NCBI RefSeq assembly: GCF_005221385.1
Contig: NZ_CP039903.1
Span: 2,539,001-2,603,000, forward strand
DNA from: Agrobacterium tumefaciens
Lineage (GTDB): Bacteria > Pseudomonadota > Alphaproteobacteria > Rhizobiales > Rhizobiaceae
DNA: 64,000 nucleotides
Direction of reading: 5' to 3'
Both the position numbers and the translations under genes were made by a program. A model generated the notes under the pieces. It was not told the DNA's origin, searched no databases, and saw nothing but the letters and a program-made list of their open reading frames with translations. Positions 38,345-47,058 of the stretch are shown here, one piece after another (positions within the stretch are counted from its first letter, which is position 1; each line of letters starts with the position of its first letter).

Positions 38345-39913
38345 ATGTTTGAAAACCTCCAGGACCGCCTTGGTTCCATTCTGAATGGACTGACCGGCCG
38401 TGGCGCGCTGACGGAAGCCGATGTTGCCGCCGCCCTGCGCGAGGTTCGCCGCGCGCTTCTGGAAGCGGACGTGGCGCTGGAAGTCGTGCGCTCCTTCACC
38501 GACAGGGTGCGTGAAAAGGCCGTTGGTGCCGCCGTCCTGAAGTCCATCAAGCCCGGCCAGATGGTCGTCAAGATCGTGCATGACGAACTTGTCGAGATGC
38601 TCGGCACCGAAGGCGTCTCGATCGACCTGCATGCGGCCGCCCCCGTCGTCATCATGATGGTCGGTCTGCAGGGTTCTGGTAAAACCACCACGACAGGCAA
38701 GATCGCCAAGCGCCTGACCGACCGCGAGAAGAAGAAGGTGCTGATGGCATCTCTCGACACGCGCCGTCCGGCCGCACAGGAACAGCTTCGCCAGCTGGGC
38801 GTCCAGACCGGTGTCGATACGCTGCCGGTCATCGCCGGCCAGTCGCCGACCGATATCGCCGCGCGCGCCGTGCAGGCGGCCAAGCTCGGCGGCCATGACG
38901 TCGTCATCCTCGATACCGCCGGCCGTACCCATATCGACGAACCCTTGATGCTGGAAATGGCCGACATCAAGAAGAAGTCCAACCCACATGAAATCCTGCT
39001 GGTCGCGGATTCGCTGACCGGTCAGGACGCCGTCAATCTGGCGCGCAACTTCGATGAGCGCGTTGGCATCACCGGTCTCGTGCTGACCCGTATGGACGGC
39101 GACGGACGCGGTGGTGCGGCCCTCTCCATGCGTGCCGTCACCGGCAAGCCGATCAAGCTGATCGGTATCGGCGAGCGCATGAATGAACTCGACGAGTTCC
39201 ATCCGCGCCGTATCGCCGACCGTATTCTCGGCATGGGCGACATCGTCTCGCTGGTCGAAAAGGCCGCCGAAAACATCGATGCGGAAAAAGCCCGCGCCAT
39301 GGCCGAAAAGATGGCCAAGGGCAAGTTCGACCTCAACGATCTCGCCGACCAGCTTGGCCAGATGAAGAAGATGGGCGGCATGGGCGGCATCATGGGGCTG
39401 ATGCCCGGCATGGCCGGCATGAAGGACAAGATGGCTTCGGCCGGCATGAACGACAAGATGTTCGACCGCCAGATCGCCATCATCTCTTCCATGACCAAGG
39501 CCGAACGCGCCAATCCCGATATTCTGAAGCACAGCCGCAAGAAGCGCATCGCCGCCGGTTCCGGCACGGATGCCGCCGAAATCAACAAGCTTTTGAAAAT
39601 GCACCGCGGCATGGCCGACATGATGAAAGCCATGGGCGGCAAGGGCAAAGGCGGCATCATGAAGCAGATGATGGGCGGCCTGGCGGGCAAGATGGGGCTC
39701 GGCGGCATGGGCGGCGGTATGCCTGATCTGTCGAATATCGATCCGAAGCAGCTCGAAGCGCTCCAGAAGCAGGCTGAAGCAGCCGGTCTCGGCAAGCCGG
39801 GCGCAATGCCCGGTCTTGGCAGCCTGCCGGGTGGATTGCCTGGTCTTGGTGGCGCCAAGCTGCCGGGTCTTGGCGGTATGCCGGGCCTGCCCGGCTTCCC
39901 GAAAAAGAAGTGA
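38345..39913 (+). CDS. ffh: Signal recognition particle protein Ffh
   Basis: This 522-residue protein has an N domain from MFENLQDRLGSILNGLTGRG, then the G domain with G1 GLQGSGKTTTTGK, DTRRPAAQEQL, DTAGRTH and TRMDGD. A methionine-rich M domain follows (residues about 330-460, with repeated MGGMGGIMGLMPGMAGM), and a glycine/proline-rich C tail. Ffh binds signal sequences and 4.5S RNA and delivers nascent chains to FtsY. The ATG 38345 has GAAGGAAG upstream. The longer open frame upstream lies in the leader and is not coding. Confidence 0.97.
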   Translation: MFENLQDRLGSILNGLTGRGALTEADVAAALREVRRALLEADVALEVVRSFTDRVREKAVGAAVLKSIKPGQMVVKIVHDELVEMLGTEGVSIDLHAAAPVVIMMVGLQGSGKTTTTGKIAKRLTDREKKKVLMASLDTRRPAAQEQLRQLGVQTGVDTLPVIAGQSPTDIAARAVQAAKLGGHDVVILDTAGRTHIDEPLMLEMADIKKKSNPHEILLVADSLTGQDAVNLARNFDERVGITGLVLTRMDGDGRGGAALSMRAVTGKPIKLIGIGERMNELDEFHPRRIADRILGMGDIVSLVEKAAENIDAEKARAMAEKMAKGKFDLNDLADQLGQMKKMGGMGGIMGLMPGMAGMKDKMASAGMNDKMFDRQIAIISSMTKAERANPDILKHSRKKRIAAGSGTDAAEINKLLKMHRGMADMMKAMGGKGKGGIMKQMMGGLAGKMGLGGMGGGMPDLSNIDPKQLEALQKQAEAAGLGKPGAMPGLGSLPGGLPGLGGAKLPGLGGMPGLPGFPKKK

Positions 39914-39923
39914 GGGGACGCCA

Positions 39924-40241
39924 GTGAACAACACAGAAGTGAAAGCCCAGCTTTCCGAATACCGCCAGTCGATCGACAATATCGATGCCGCACTGGTCCA
40001 CATTCTTGCCGAACGTTTCCGCTGTACCAAGGCGGTGGGCGTGCTGAAGGCAAAGTACAATTTGCCGCCGGCAGACCCGGCGCGCGAGGAATACCAGATC
40101 GAACGCCTTCGCCATCTGGCCAAGGACGCCAATCTGGATCCGGATTTCGCCGAGAAGTTCTTGAACTTCATCATCAAGGAAGTCATCCGGCATCATGAAG
40201 CAATCGCCGCCGAACATGGCGGTAACGAAAAGACCGCCTGA
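39924..40241 (+). CDS. Chorismate mutase (AroQ class)
   Basis: This 105-residue all-helical protein is of the AroQ type. Helix 1 is SEYRQSIDNIDAALVHILAERFRCTKAVGVLKAKYN, with conserved R/D/L-x-ER residues, then ADPAREEYQIERLRHLAKDANLDPDFAEKFLNFIIKEVIRHHEAI, ending in the family K-E-V-I-R-x-H pattern. It converts chorismate to prephenate for Phe/Tyr synthesis. The start is GTG at 39924 with GAGGGGAC upstream. It sits 10 bases after ffh and 33 before rpsP, an arrangement kept in many Rhizobiales. Confidence 0.92.
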   Translation: MNNTEVKAQLSEYRQSIDNIDAALVHILAERFRCTKAVGVLKAKYNLPPADPAREEYQIERLRHLAKDANLDPDFAEKFLNFIIKEVIRHHEAIAAEHGGNEKTA

Positions 40242-40274
40242 ACGGCGGACAAGCCATCTTAAGGAGTAAACAAC

Positions 40275-40652
40275 ATGGCACTTAAAATTCGTCTCGCACG
40301 CGGTGGTTCCAAGAAGCGCCCGTATTACCAGATCGTCGTTGCAGACGCCCGTTCGCCCCGCGACGGCCGTTTCCTCGAGAAGGTCGGTTCCTGGAACCCG
40401 ATGCTCGCCAAGGACAACCCGCAGCGCATCGAGCTGAAGGCTGACCTCATCAAGGAATGGATCGCCAAGGGCGCACAGCCGACCGACCGCGTTCTGCGCT
40501 TCCTCGCCGAAGCCGGTCTTGCCGAGCGCGCCGCTCGCAGCAACCCGGAAAAGGCAAAGCCGGGCAAGCGCGCTCTGGAACGCGTTGCTGAAAAGAAGCA
40601 GAAGGCTGAAGATGCAGCCGCTGCTGCTGCGGAAGCCTCTGCTGCAGAATAA
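40275..40652 (+). CDS. rpsP: 30S ribosomal protein S16
   Basis: This 125-residue protein has the S16 core at residues 1-82 ([42 protein letters not shown]). A lysine- and alanine-rich tail follows ([31 protein letters not shown]), longer than in E. coli S16 (82 residues) but common in alphaproteobacteria. AAGGAG lies 10 bases before the ATG. A terminator-like hairpin separates it from rimM. Confidence 0.97.
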   Translation: MALKIRLARGGSKKRPYYQIVVADARSPRDGRFLEKVGSWNPMLAKDNPQRIELKADLIKEWIAKGAQPTDRVLRFLAEAGLAERAARSNPEKAKPGKRALERVAEKKQKAEDAAAAAAEASAAE

Positions 40653-40670
40653 TCTGCACGGTAACTTTTA

Positions 40671-40712
40671 AAAAAACGGGTGGCGTGGTTTTCCATGCCG
40701 CCCGTTTTTTGT
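40671..40712 (+). terminator. Intrinsic terminator between rpsP and rimM
   Basis: The stem aaaaaacgggtggc / gccgcccgtttttt (one G-T pair) encloses a 12-base loop. Its 3' arm supplies the T run. It lies 20 bases after rpsP. rimM therefore needs read-through or its own promoter in the next 60 bases. Confidence 0.8.
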
Positions 40713-40773
40713 TTATTTTGGCGTCAACAAACCTTAAAGCTGACGCAACCAACACCAGAAGACGGACGGCCCG

Positions 40774-41340
40774 ATGGCAAAGCTGGAAAACCCGGTACTC
40801 ATGGCAAAGATCGGCGGCGCGCAGGGCCTGCGTGGCGAAGTCCGTGTCAGCACCTATACAGCCGACCCGATGGCGCTCGGCGACTATGGCAATCTGGTTA
40901 CCGCCGATGGCCGCATCTTCGAAATCCTGGAAGTCCGCGAAGGCAAGAATGTCGTCGTTGTCCGTTTCAGGGGTATCAACGACCGCAATGCGGCGGAGAG
41001 CCTGAACGGTTTGGAACTGTTCGTCGACCGTGACAATCTGCCTGACGACGAACTTGACGATGACGAGTTTTATTATGCCGATCTCGAAGGGCTGGAAGCC
41101 GTCGATGCTGAAGGCAAAAGTTATGGCGCCGTCAGCGCCGTTTACGATTTCGGCGCAGGTGACCTGCTGGAGTTGAAAGGTGCGGGCCGTCGCCCTGCCC
41201 TCATTCCCTTTTCGGAAGCGGCCGTGCTGGAAATCGACCTGGAAGCCGGCCGCATTCTCATCGACCCGATGGCCGCCGGCCTGATCGATAATCCCGACGA
41301 CAAGGACGAAACCGGCGTATCGCCGTTCGGCAAGACATAA
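40774..41340 (+). CDS. rimM: Ribosome maturation factor RimM
   Basis: The 188-residue protein has an N-terminal domain [23 protein letters not shown]. The PRC-barrel-like C-terminal domain includes [37 protein letters not shown] and [24 protein letters not shown]. RimM binds S19 and helps 30S head maturation. A C-terminal extra stretch ([16 protein letters not shown]) is typical of rhizobia. trmD follows 4 bases after its stop. Confidence 0.96.
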   Translation: MAKLENPVLMAKIGGAQGLRGEVRVSTYTADPMALGDYGNLVTADGRIFEILEVREGKNVVVVRFRGINDRNAAESLNGLELFVDRDNLPDDELDDDEFYYADLEGLEAVDAEGKSYGAVSAVYDFGAGDLLELKGAGRRPALIPFSEAAVLEIDLEAGRILIDPMAAGLIDNPDDKDETGVSPFGKT

Positions 41341-41344
41341 ATCC

Positions 41345-42043
41345 ATGACCTTCAAGGCTACCGTTCTGACGCTCTACCCGGAAATGTTTCCGGGACATCT
41401 CGGATATTCTCTGGCAGGCAAGGCGCTGGAGCGGGGGCAATGGTCGCTGGATGCCGTGCAGATCCGCGAATTTGCCACTGACAGACACAGAAGCGTGGAT
41501 GACACACCGGCAGGCGGCGGCGCCGGCATGGTGCTGAAACCCGATGTGCTGGCAGCAGCCATCGACCAAGTTTCGGATGGCGACACGCGACCGCGCCTGC
41601 TGATGAGCCCGCGTGGCAAACCGCTATCGCAGAACCGCGTGCGCGAACTGGCGGCGGGTGAAGGCGCGATCATCGTCTGCGGTCGCTTCGAAGGCGTCGA
41701 CCAACGGGTGATCGACGCGCGTGGGCTGGAGGAGGTGTCTATCGGCGATTACATCCTCTCTGGCGGCGAGCCGGCGGCCCTGACGCTGCTGGACGCCGTC
41801 GTCCGCATACTGCCTGGTGTCATGGGCAACGATCTTTCCGGCGTGCATGAAAGCTTCGAGGGCGGGCTGCTGGAACATCCGCATTATACCCGCCCGCAGG
41901 TCTGGGAAGGCCGCGACATTCCCGCTGTCCTCACATCAGGCAATCATGCCGTCATCGACAGGTGGCGACACGAACAGGCTCTGGCACTGACCAAGGAAAG
42001 ACGGCCAGACCTTCTCAAAAAAGCTCAGGCCGAAACGAAATAA
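41345..42043 (+). CDS. trmD: tRNA (guanine-37-N1)-methyltransferase TrmD
   Basis: This 232-residue SPOUT methyltransferase has the trefoil-knot AdoMet site in [37 protein letters not shown] and [22 protein letters not shown]. It methylates G37 of tRNAs reading CNN codons and prevents +1 frameshifting. TrmD is normally followed by rplS; here a TSUP permease gene on the opposite strand sits between them. Its 3' end overlaps that gene by 19 bases. Confidence 0.97.
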   Translation: MTFKATVLTLYPEMFPGHLGYSLAGKALERGQWSLDAVQIREFATDRHRSVDDTPAGGGAGMVLKPDVLAAAIDQVSDGDTRPRLLMSPRGKPLSQNRVRELAAGEGAIIVCGRFEGVDQRVIDARGLEEVSIGDYILSGGEPAALTLLDAVVRILPGVMGNDLSGVHESFEGGLLEHPHYTRPQVWEGRDIPAVLTSGNHAVIDRWRHEQALALTKERRPDLLKKAQAETK

Positions 42044-42771
42044 TAGGCCGTCAATATCAGACCCACCGCAATCACCAGCCAGCGGATGATCCATTGCGGC
42101 ACCCGTCTTGCGGTGTGAACGCCGACATAACCGCCAAGCGCTGCCGCCGGAAACATGATGAGCGCAGCCCACCAGGACACGACGCCGCCGCTGACGAAGA
42201 TCGCGATTGCAATAACTGCGATCACCACCGACAGCAGGTTCTTCAACGCGTTCAGGTGATGATAGCTACCGCCCGAGGTTATTCCGAGGATGGCGAGCAT
42301 CATGATGCCCATGCCGGCACCGAAGAAACCACCATAAATGGATGCAAGCCCCTGAAAGGCGAGGCTTGGCAGATTGCCGGGCGAACGCTCGGCACTCGTC
42401 TTGGGGCGCAGCCACGGGCCAGCAGCGAAAACGGCAGTAGCCGCCAGAAGCAGCCATGGCACCAGTTGGCGGAAGGATGGATTGTCAAGCGATAGCAGCA
42501 GCAAAGCCCCCCCGAGCCCACCGACGACGGACACCGCCGACAGCAGGATCGCCTCACGCCAGTGCGCACGAATTTCCGGCCCATAGGCGATCACGGAGGT
42601 AATGTAGCCCGGAAACTGCACGATTGCCGACGTTGCATTGGCAACGATGGGCGGCAGGCCGGCAAGCGTCATCGCCCCAAAGGTCAGGAAAGTGCCGCCA
42701 CCGGCAATCGCATTGACGACACCAGACAGAAAGCCGGTAGCAAACAGCATGAGAACGATGAAAACTGACAT
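42025..42771 (-). CDS. TSUP (TauE/SafE) family membrane permease
   Basis: The 248-residue protein has about eight hydrophobic segments. The TauE/SafE repeat motifs are [22 protein letters not shown] near the N terminus and [16 protein letters not shown] in the second half. Members move sulfite, sulfonates, sulfoacetate or other organic anions across the inner membrane. No sulfur gene is adjacent, so the substrate is unknown. ATG 42771 has GGGAGGGG upstream. It is inserted between trmD and rplS on the opposite strand, converging on trmD with a 19-base overlap. Confidence 0.9.
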   Translation of the reverse strand: MSVFIVLMLFATGFLSGVVNAIAGGGTFLTFGAMTLAGLPPIVANATSAIVQFPGYITSVIAYGPEIRAHWREAILLSAVSVVGGLGGALLLLSLDNPSFRQLVPWLLLAATAVFAAGPWLRPKTSAERSPGNLPSLAFQGLASIYGGFFGAGMGIMMLAILGITSGGSYHHLNALKNLLSVVIAVIAIAIFVSGGVVSWWAALIMFPAAALGGYVGVHTARRVPQWIIRWLVIAVGLILTAYYFVSA

Positions 42772-43038
42772 GGCCCCTCCCAAGGTTCTCATGCCATATC
42801 CGGCAAGACGCCCCTTCGCAACTGCTGCGAGGCAACGCATAATTGATAAAATTTTGTCATGAAAGGGATGACAAACGGCGCATGCTAGTATATGTGCGCG
42901 CTTGGAATTGGGGTTTGCCCCTTTAACCGCAAGCAAAGAATGGCGAACCCGCTCCTGCCGCAAGGCATGGTCTGAAGGCATTGACCGACAGACGAACGTT
43001 GAGCGCTCTGGCTGTTTCAGAAGAAATCAGAGGTTAAT

Positions 43039-43578
43039 ATGACCAATATCATTCAGCAGCTGGAAGCCGAACAGGCTGCCAAGATCGAAGCAAAGCGTAC
43101 CCTGCCGGACTTTTCTCCGGGCGACACGCTGCGCGTCAACGTTCGCGTGACGGAAGGTAACCGTACCCGCGTTCAGGCTTACGAAGGCGTTTGCATCGCC
43201 CGTTCCGGCGGTGGTCTTTCCGAAAGCTTCACCGTTCGCAAGATCTCCTACGGCGAAGGCGTCGAGCGCGTATTCCCGATCTACTCCCCGCTGGTTGAAG
43301 GCGTTGAAATCGTTCGCCGCGGTAAGGTTCGCCGCGCGAAGCTCTACTACCTGCGCGACCGTCGCGGCAAGGCTGCCCGTATCGTTGAAAACACCGGTAC
43401 GCGCGCCCGCAAGCTGAACGAATCCGAGCGCCAGGCAGCAGCCGAAGAAAAGGCACGTCTGGAAGCCGAAAAGGTAGCAGCAGCGCAGGCTCTCGCCGCC
43501 GAGAAGGCAGCAGCCGAAGCCGCAGAAGCCAAGGCAGCGGAAGAAGCAGCAAAGGCTGCAGAAGCCACAGCGGAATAA
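43039..43578 (+). CDS. rplS: 50S ribosomal protein L19 with long C-terminal tail
   Basis: The protein has 179 residues, while most bacterial L19 have about 115-130. The core ([15 protein letters not shown] through [13 protein letters not shown]) covers residues 1-120. The last 55 or so residues form an Ala/Glu/Lys-rich, probably helical tail ([19 protein letters not shown] and onward). L19 sits at the 30S-50S interface. The gap to the preceding gene should hold its own promoter, because the TSUP gene faces the other way. A terminator follows. Confidence 0.97.
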   Translation: MTNIIQQLEAEQAAKIEAKRTLPDFSPGDTLRVNVRVTEGNRTRVQAYEGVCIARSGGGLSESFTVRKISYGEGVERVFPIYSPLVEGVEIVRRGKVRRAKLYYLRDRRGKAARIVENTGTRARKLNESERQAAAEEKARLEAEKVAAAQALAAEKAAAEAAEAKAAEEAAKAAEATAE

Positions 43579-43604
43579 GATTTCCATTTCAATGGATTTA
43601 CGGG

Positions 43605-43632
43605 AAAGGCGGCCTTCGGGCCGCCTTTTTTG
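43605..43632 (+). terminator. Intrinsic terminator of rplS
   Basis: A perfect 10-bp stem aaaggcggcc/ggccgccttt with loop ttcg is followed by a T run. It lies 26 bases after the stop. Confidence 0.92.
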
Positions 43633-43703
43633 TTGTGCCGACGTGACTTGCCCTTGCCCCGGCAAGCGTGCATTTTCAAAAAAAATCGTTTCCGGAGGCT
43701 CCC

Positions 43704-44501
43704 ATGATCGCCAGACGTCCGCTTCTCGCCGCCTTTGCCGCCTTGGCCATGGCGCCCACGCTCGCCAGCGCCGCCGATCTGCCGGATCTGAAGGGACGCA
43801 CCGTCGTCGTCGTCACGGAAAACGCCTATCCGCCGTTGCAGTTCATCGATCCGAAATCCGGCGAGGCCATCGGCTGGGAATATGACGCGATGAAGGAAAT
43901 CGCCAGGCGGCTGAATTTCAAGCTCGAATACCAGAACATCTCCTGGGATGCGATGATACAGGCGGTTTCCGCCGGGCAATACGACATCGGCATGACCGGC
44001 ATCAGCATCAAGGACGACCGCAGGCAAAAAGTGGATTTTTCCACCCCCTATATGCGATCGGAAATGTTCATGCTGGTGCGAGCCGACGAGGCCCGCTTCA
44101 CCGATGCGAAGAGTTTCACCGCCTTCGAAAAAGGCCTTGTCGGTGCACAAGCCGGCACGACACCCTTCTACACCGCCGTTTACGATGTTCTTGATGGCAA
44201 CGAACAGAATCCGCGCCTGCGGCTGATGGAAACCTTCGGCGCCAGCGTTCAGGCGTTGAAGACCGGCGATGTCGATCTGGTCTTGACCGATGGCGTCGCG
44301 GGTAAGGGTTATGTCGATGCTTCGAACGGCACCTTGAAGCTGGTTGGCGGGCCATTGGGCGGAGACGATTTTGGCTTCATCTTCAAGAAGGGCTCGGATC
44401 TCGTCGCCCCTGTCAATGCCGCGATTGCAGCCCTGAAGGCAGACGGCACCTTTGCCGCGCTGGATAAGAAGTGGTTCCTCGACTACAAGCTCGGCGAATG
44501 A
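43704..44501 (+). CDS. Amino-acid-type ABC transporter substrate-binding protein (family 3)
   Basis: This 265-residue periplasmic protein has signal sequence MIARRPLLAAFAALAMAPTLASA and an SBP family 3 domain. ENAYPPLQFIDPKSGEAIGWEYDAMKEIARRLNF and YDIGMTGISIKDDRRQKVDFSTPYM are followed by the late FIFKKGSDLVAPVNAAIAALKADGTFAALDKKWF. It should bind a polar or basic amino acid or related solute. GGAGG precedes ATG 43704. The permease gene starts inside its stop codon (ATGA). Confidence 0.92.
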   Translation: MIARRPLLAAFAALAMAPTLASAADLPDLKGRTVVVVTENAYPPLQFIDPKSGEAIGWEYDAMKEIARRLNFKLEYQNISWDAMIQAVSAGQYDIGMTGISIKDDRRQKVDFSTPYMRSEMFMLVRADEARFTDAKSFTAFEKGLVGAQAGTTPFYTAVYDVLDGNEQNPRLRLMETFGASVQALKTGDVDLVLTDGVAGKGYVDASNGTLKLVGGPLGGDDFGFIFKKGSDLVAPVNAAIAALKADGTFAALDKKWFLDYKLGE

Positions 44502-45331
44502 CGCTCCACGACACTCCCCCGCGACGGACTGGGCCAAACGGCAAGAGCGAGGATTTTCCGTGGTGGCTGGTCACGATCATTTTGATCGGCATCGCCCTTG
44601 CGGTGGTGATCGCAGTGAATGGCATTTACGCTCAGGTTTTCAGCACCGTCGCCAAGGGTATCGGCATCACGGTCTCCGTCACGCTTGCCGCTTTCACGCT
44701 GGCGGCACTGTTAGGCCTCGCTCTCGCGCTGGTCGGCATGGCCGACAATATCGTGCTGCGGCAGGTGGCGCGATTTTACATCGAGGTCGTTCGCGGCATC
44801 CCGATCATCGTCCTGCTGTTTTACATCGCCTTCGTGGGCACACCGGGGCTGGTAGCACTCTACAATTGGCTGACCTTTCCGCTCGTCACCAATGGCTGGT
44901 TGGAGCCGTTGATGGTGCGGGATGTGTCGCTGACCTGGCGGGCGATCATCGCACTGACGATCGGTTATGCCGCCTTCATTGCGGAGATTTTTCGCGCCGG
45001 CATACAGGCCGTCCCGGAAGGGCAGATCGAGGCGGCAAAGGCCCTTGGCTTCAGCCGTTACCGGCGTTTCAGGCTGATTATCCTGCCACAGGCGATCCGG
45101 ACGATCTTTCCGCCGCTTTCGAACGATTTTGTTTCGATGGTGAAAGACAGCTCGCTCGTCTCGGTGCTGGGCGTCACCGATATTACGCAAATGGGAAAAG
45201 TTTATGCCGCGGGTTCTTTCCGGTTTTTCGAGACCTATTCGATCGTCGCCTACATCTACCTGATCCTGACCATCGGCCTGTCGCTGATGCTGCGGCGGAT
45301 CGAAAAGGCGATGCGCTCAAAACGCGGATGA
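44498..45331 (+). CDS. Amino-acid ABC transporter permease (HisM/GlnP family)
   Basis: This 277-residue inner-membrane permease of the polar amino-acid type has five or more hydrophobic segments. The EAA loop is in FRAGIQAVPEGQIEAAKALGFSRYRRFRLIILPQAIRTIFPPLSNDFVSMVKDSSL, and the VVRGIPIIVLLFYIAFVG block is also typical. The start ATG overlaps the binding-protein stop by four bases. No ATP-binding gene lies on either side; the next gene downstream is an unrelated MFS transporter on the other strand. An ATPase encoded elsewhere must energise it. Confidence 0.92.
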   Translation: MTLHDTPPRRTGPNGKSEDFPWWLVTIILIGIALAVVIAVNGIYAQVFSTVAKGIGITVSVTLAAFTLAALLGLALALVGMADNIVLRQVARFYIEVVRGIPIIVLLFYIAFVGTPGLVALYNWLTFPLVTNGWLEPLMVRDVSLTWRAIIALTIGYAAFIAEIFRAGIQAVPEGQIEAAKALGFSRYRRFRLIILPQAIRTIFPPLSNDFVSMVKDSSLVSVLGVTDITQMGKVYAAGSFRFFETYSIVAYIYLILTIGLSLMLRRIEKAMRSKRG

Positions 45332-45378
45332 GTGAACGCGACAGCCGGCAGAACCGGCTGTCGTATTGACAAAGGAAA

Positions 45379-46656
45379 TCATGCCGTCTTGGCCTGATCA
45401 CCCATTTTACGCGCGGCGATGATGACCAGCACACCCGCAAGCGCCAGGCAGAAGGCGAGGAAGAACATCGGCGCAATCGTGCTGCCGGTCTGATCCTTGA
45501 TCCACGGCACCACATTCTGCGCCACGAAGCCACCGAGATTACCGACGGAATTGATGGCGGCAATGCCCGCGGCCGCACCTGCACCCTTGAGGAAGCGGCC
45601 GGGCAGGCTCCAGAACACCGGCTGGCCGGCAAAGATACCCGCAGCGGCGATGCAGAGGAAGCTGAACTGCAGGACCGGATCGCTCAGCAGCGCCGACATC
45701 AGCAGGCAGAACGCGCCAACGAAAGCCGGGCCGACGATGTAGGGCGTCTTGTTCTTCGCCTTGTCGGCAGCGTTAGGCACAACGAACAGGGCAATAGCCA
45801 CGATCACCCACGGGATGATGTTGATGAAACCATTGGCGGTGTTGGAAACGCCGAAGCTCTTCACGATCGTCGGCAGCCAGTAGCTGAGACCATAGGCGGC
45901 CAGCGGAAAACCAACATAGCAAAGCGCCATGAACAGCACGCGCGGATTGATCAGCGCCTTGAAGCCATCCTCCGCATGCTCTTCCATGCCCTTGTTTTCT
46001 TCAGCCAGCCGGTTCTTCAGCCAGTCCTTTTCATCCTGCGTCAGGAACTTCGCCTTTTCCGGCGTATCATCCAGATAAAAGAAGGTGGCGATACCGGCGA
46101 TGACGGCAGGAATACCGGTTGCCAGGAACACCCATTCCCAGCCGGCGTAACCGAGGAAACCATCCAGATCGAGCAGCATGCCGCCAAGCGGCGCACCAAT
46201 CGCATTGGCAAGCGCGCTGAAAATCATGAACAGGCCAATCATGCGGCCGCGATAATCACGCGGGAACCACAGCGTCATCAGGAACAGCACACCGGGGAAG
46301 AAACCAGCCTCGCAGAGCCCGAGCAGGAAGCGCAGGATGTAGAACATCGTGGCGTTCTGCGTATAGGCAAGCGCGATGGTGACCGCACCCCAGGAAACCA
46401 GAATGCGGGCGAACCATTTGCTGGCGCCGAAACGGTTGAGGAACAGATTGCTCGGCACTTCGAAGATGAAGTAACCGATGAAGAACAGCGAGGCGCCAAG
46501 CCCGTAGGCATATTCGCTGAGGCTCAGCGCATCGACCATCTGCAGCTTGGCATAGCTGACATTCTGGCGGTCGATATAGGCGATGAGGTAGAGAAGGCCA
46601 AGAAACGGCATCAGCCGCCAGGTGATCTTCGAGATGAGGGCTTTTTCGGATACCAT
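45379..46656 (-). CDS. MFS transporter, anion:cation symporter type
   Basis: This 425-residue protein has 12 hydrophobic segments. It resembles the ACS group of MFS carriers (phthalate, tartrate, glucarate or galactonate permeases), as in AYIDRQNVSYAKLQM, SLFFIGYFIFEVPSNLFLNRFGASKWFARILVSWG and LRFLLGLCEAGFFPGVLFLMTLWFPRDYRGRM. It probably takes up an organic acid with protons. GGGAGGAAAGC precedes ATG 46656. The neighbours are unrelated, so no pathway is suggested. Confidence 0.88.
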   Translation of the reverse strand: MVSEKALISKITWRLMPFLGLLYLIAYIDRQNVSYAKLQMVDALSLSEYAYGLGASLFFIGYFIFEVPSNLFLNRFGASKWFARILVSWGAVTIALAYTQNATMFYILRFLLGLCEAGFFPGVLFLMTLWFPRDYRGRMIGLFMIFSALANAIGAPLGGMLLDLDGFLGYAGWEWVFLATGIPAVIAGIATFFYLDDTPEKAKFLTQDEKDWLKNRLAEENKGMEEHAEDGFKALINPRVLFMALCYVGFPLAAYGLSYWLPTIVKSFGVSNTANGFINIIPWVIVAIALFVVPNAADKAKNKTPYIVGPAFVGAFCLLMSALLSDPVLQFSFLCIAAAGIFAGQPVFWSLPGRFLKGAGAAAGIAAINSVGNLGGFVAQNVVPWIKDQTGSTIAPMFFLAFCLALAGVLVIIAARKMGDQAKTA

Positions 46657-47058
46657 ATGCTTTCCTCCCTTCGATTTCTCGTCGAATGCAAATGATAAGG
46701 GAACCCATCTATATGTGCAGCGCAAAATACGCAAGTTGCACTGCATCATAACCATTGGAACGCGTTATGAGACCGGCATTTACTGTTGACGCAGCGCATA
46801 TGAACGACACCCTGACGGCCAGTAAGCATTCATATTGCCGTAAAACTGCCGATCTGCTATGAAAGTTGCCATGGGATCTAAATTCGGATGTCTCGCTCAG
46901 AATGTTTATGTGCTGCAGGACCACAAGCGTCTGCCGGCACGTTTCTTTGCGCGCGTTTCCGGGGCGCTCACCAGCCGACTTAGGCTCGCCTGACAGCACC
47001 TGCTGTCCATCGCCTTACTGAACCCTGATTACCCTTTTCCATGACAAGGCATAGAGCC
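46657..47058. other. 402-base region between MFS gene and leuC
   Basis: The two genes diverge here, so both promoters must be inside. A short plus-strand reading frame (46859-46993) is the only protein-like feature and is listed separately. No riboswitch consensus or terminator hairpin was recognised. Confidence 0.5.
46859..46993 (+). CDS. Candidate small ORF (44 aa) upstream of leuC
   Basis: The frame starts at ATG 46859 (MKVAMGSKFGCLAQNVYVLQ), is basic toward the end (HKRLPARFFARVSGALTSRLRLA) and stops 65 bases before leuC. Third-position GC is high in the second half. It has leucines but no leucine run, so it does not look like a classical leader peptide. I have no homologue or clear ribosome site; it may be chance. 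Confidence 0.2.
   Translation: MKVAMGSKFGCLAQNVYVLQDHKRLPARFFARVSGALTSRLRLA

Noticed and set aside
38234..40186. 650-codon open frame antisense to ffh and chorismate mutase
   Set aside because: It is low-complexity, His/Ala-rich sequence produced by the opposite strand; it crosses two real genes and has no ribosome site.
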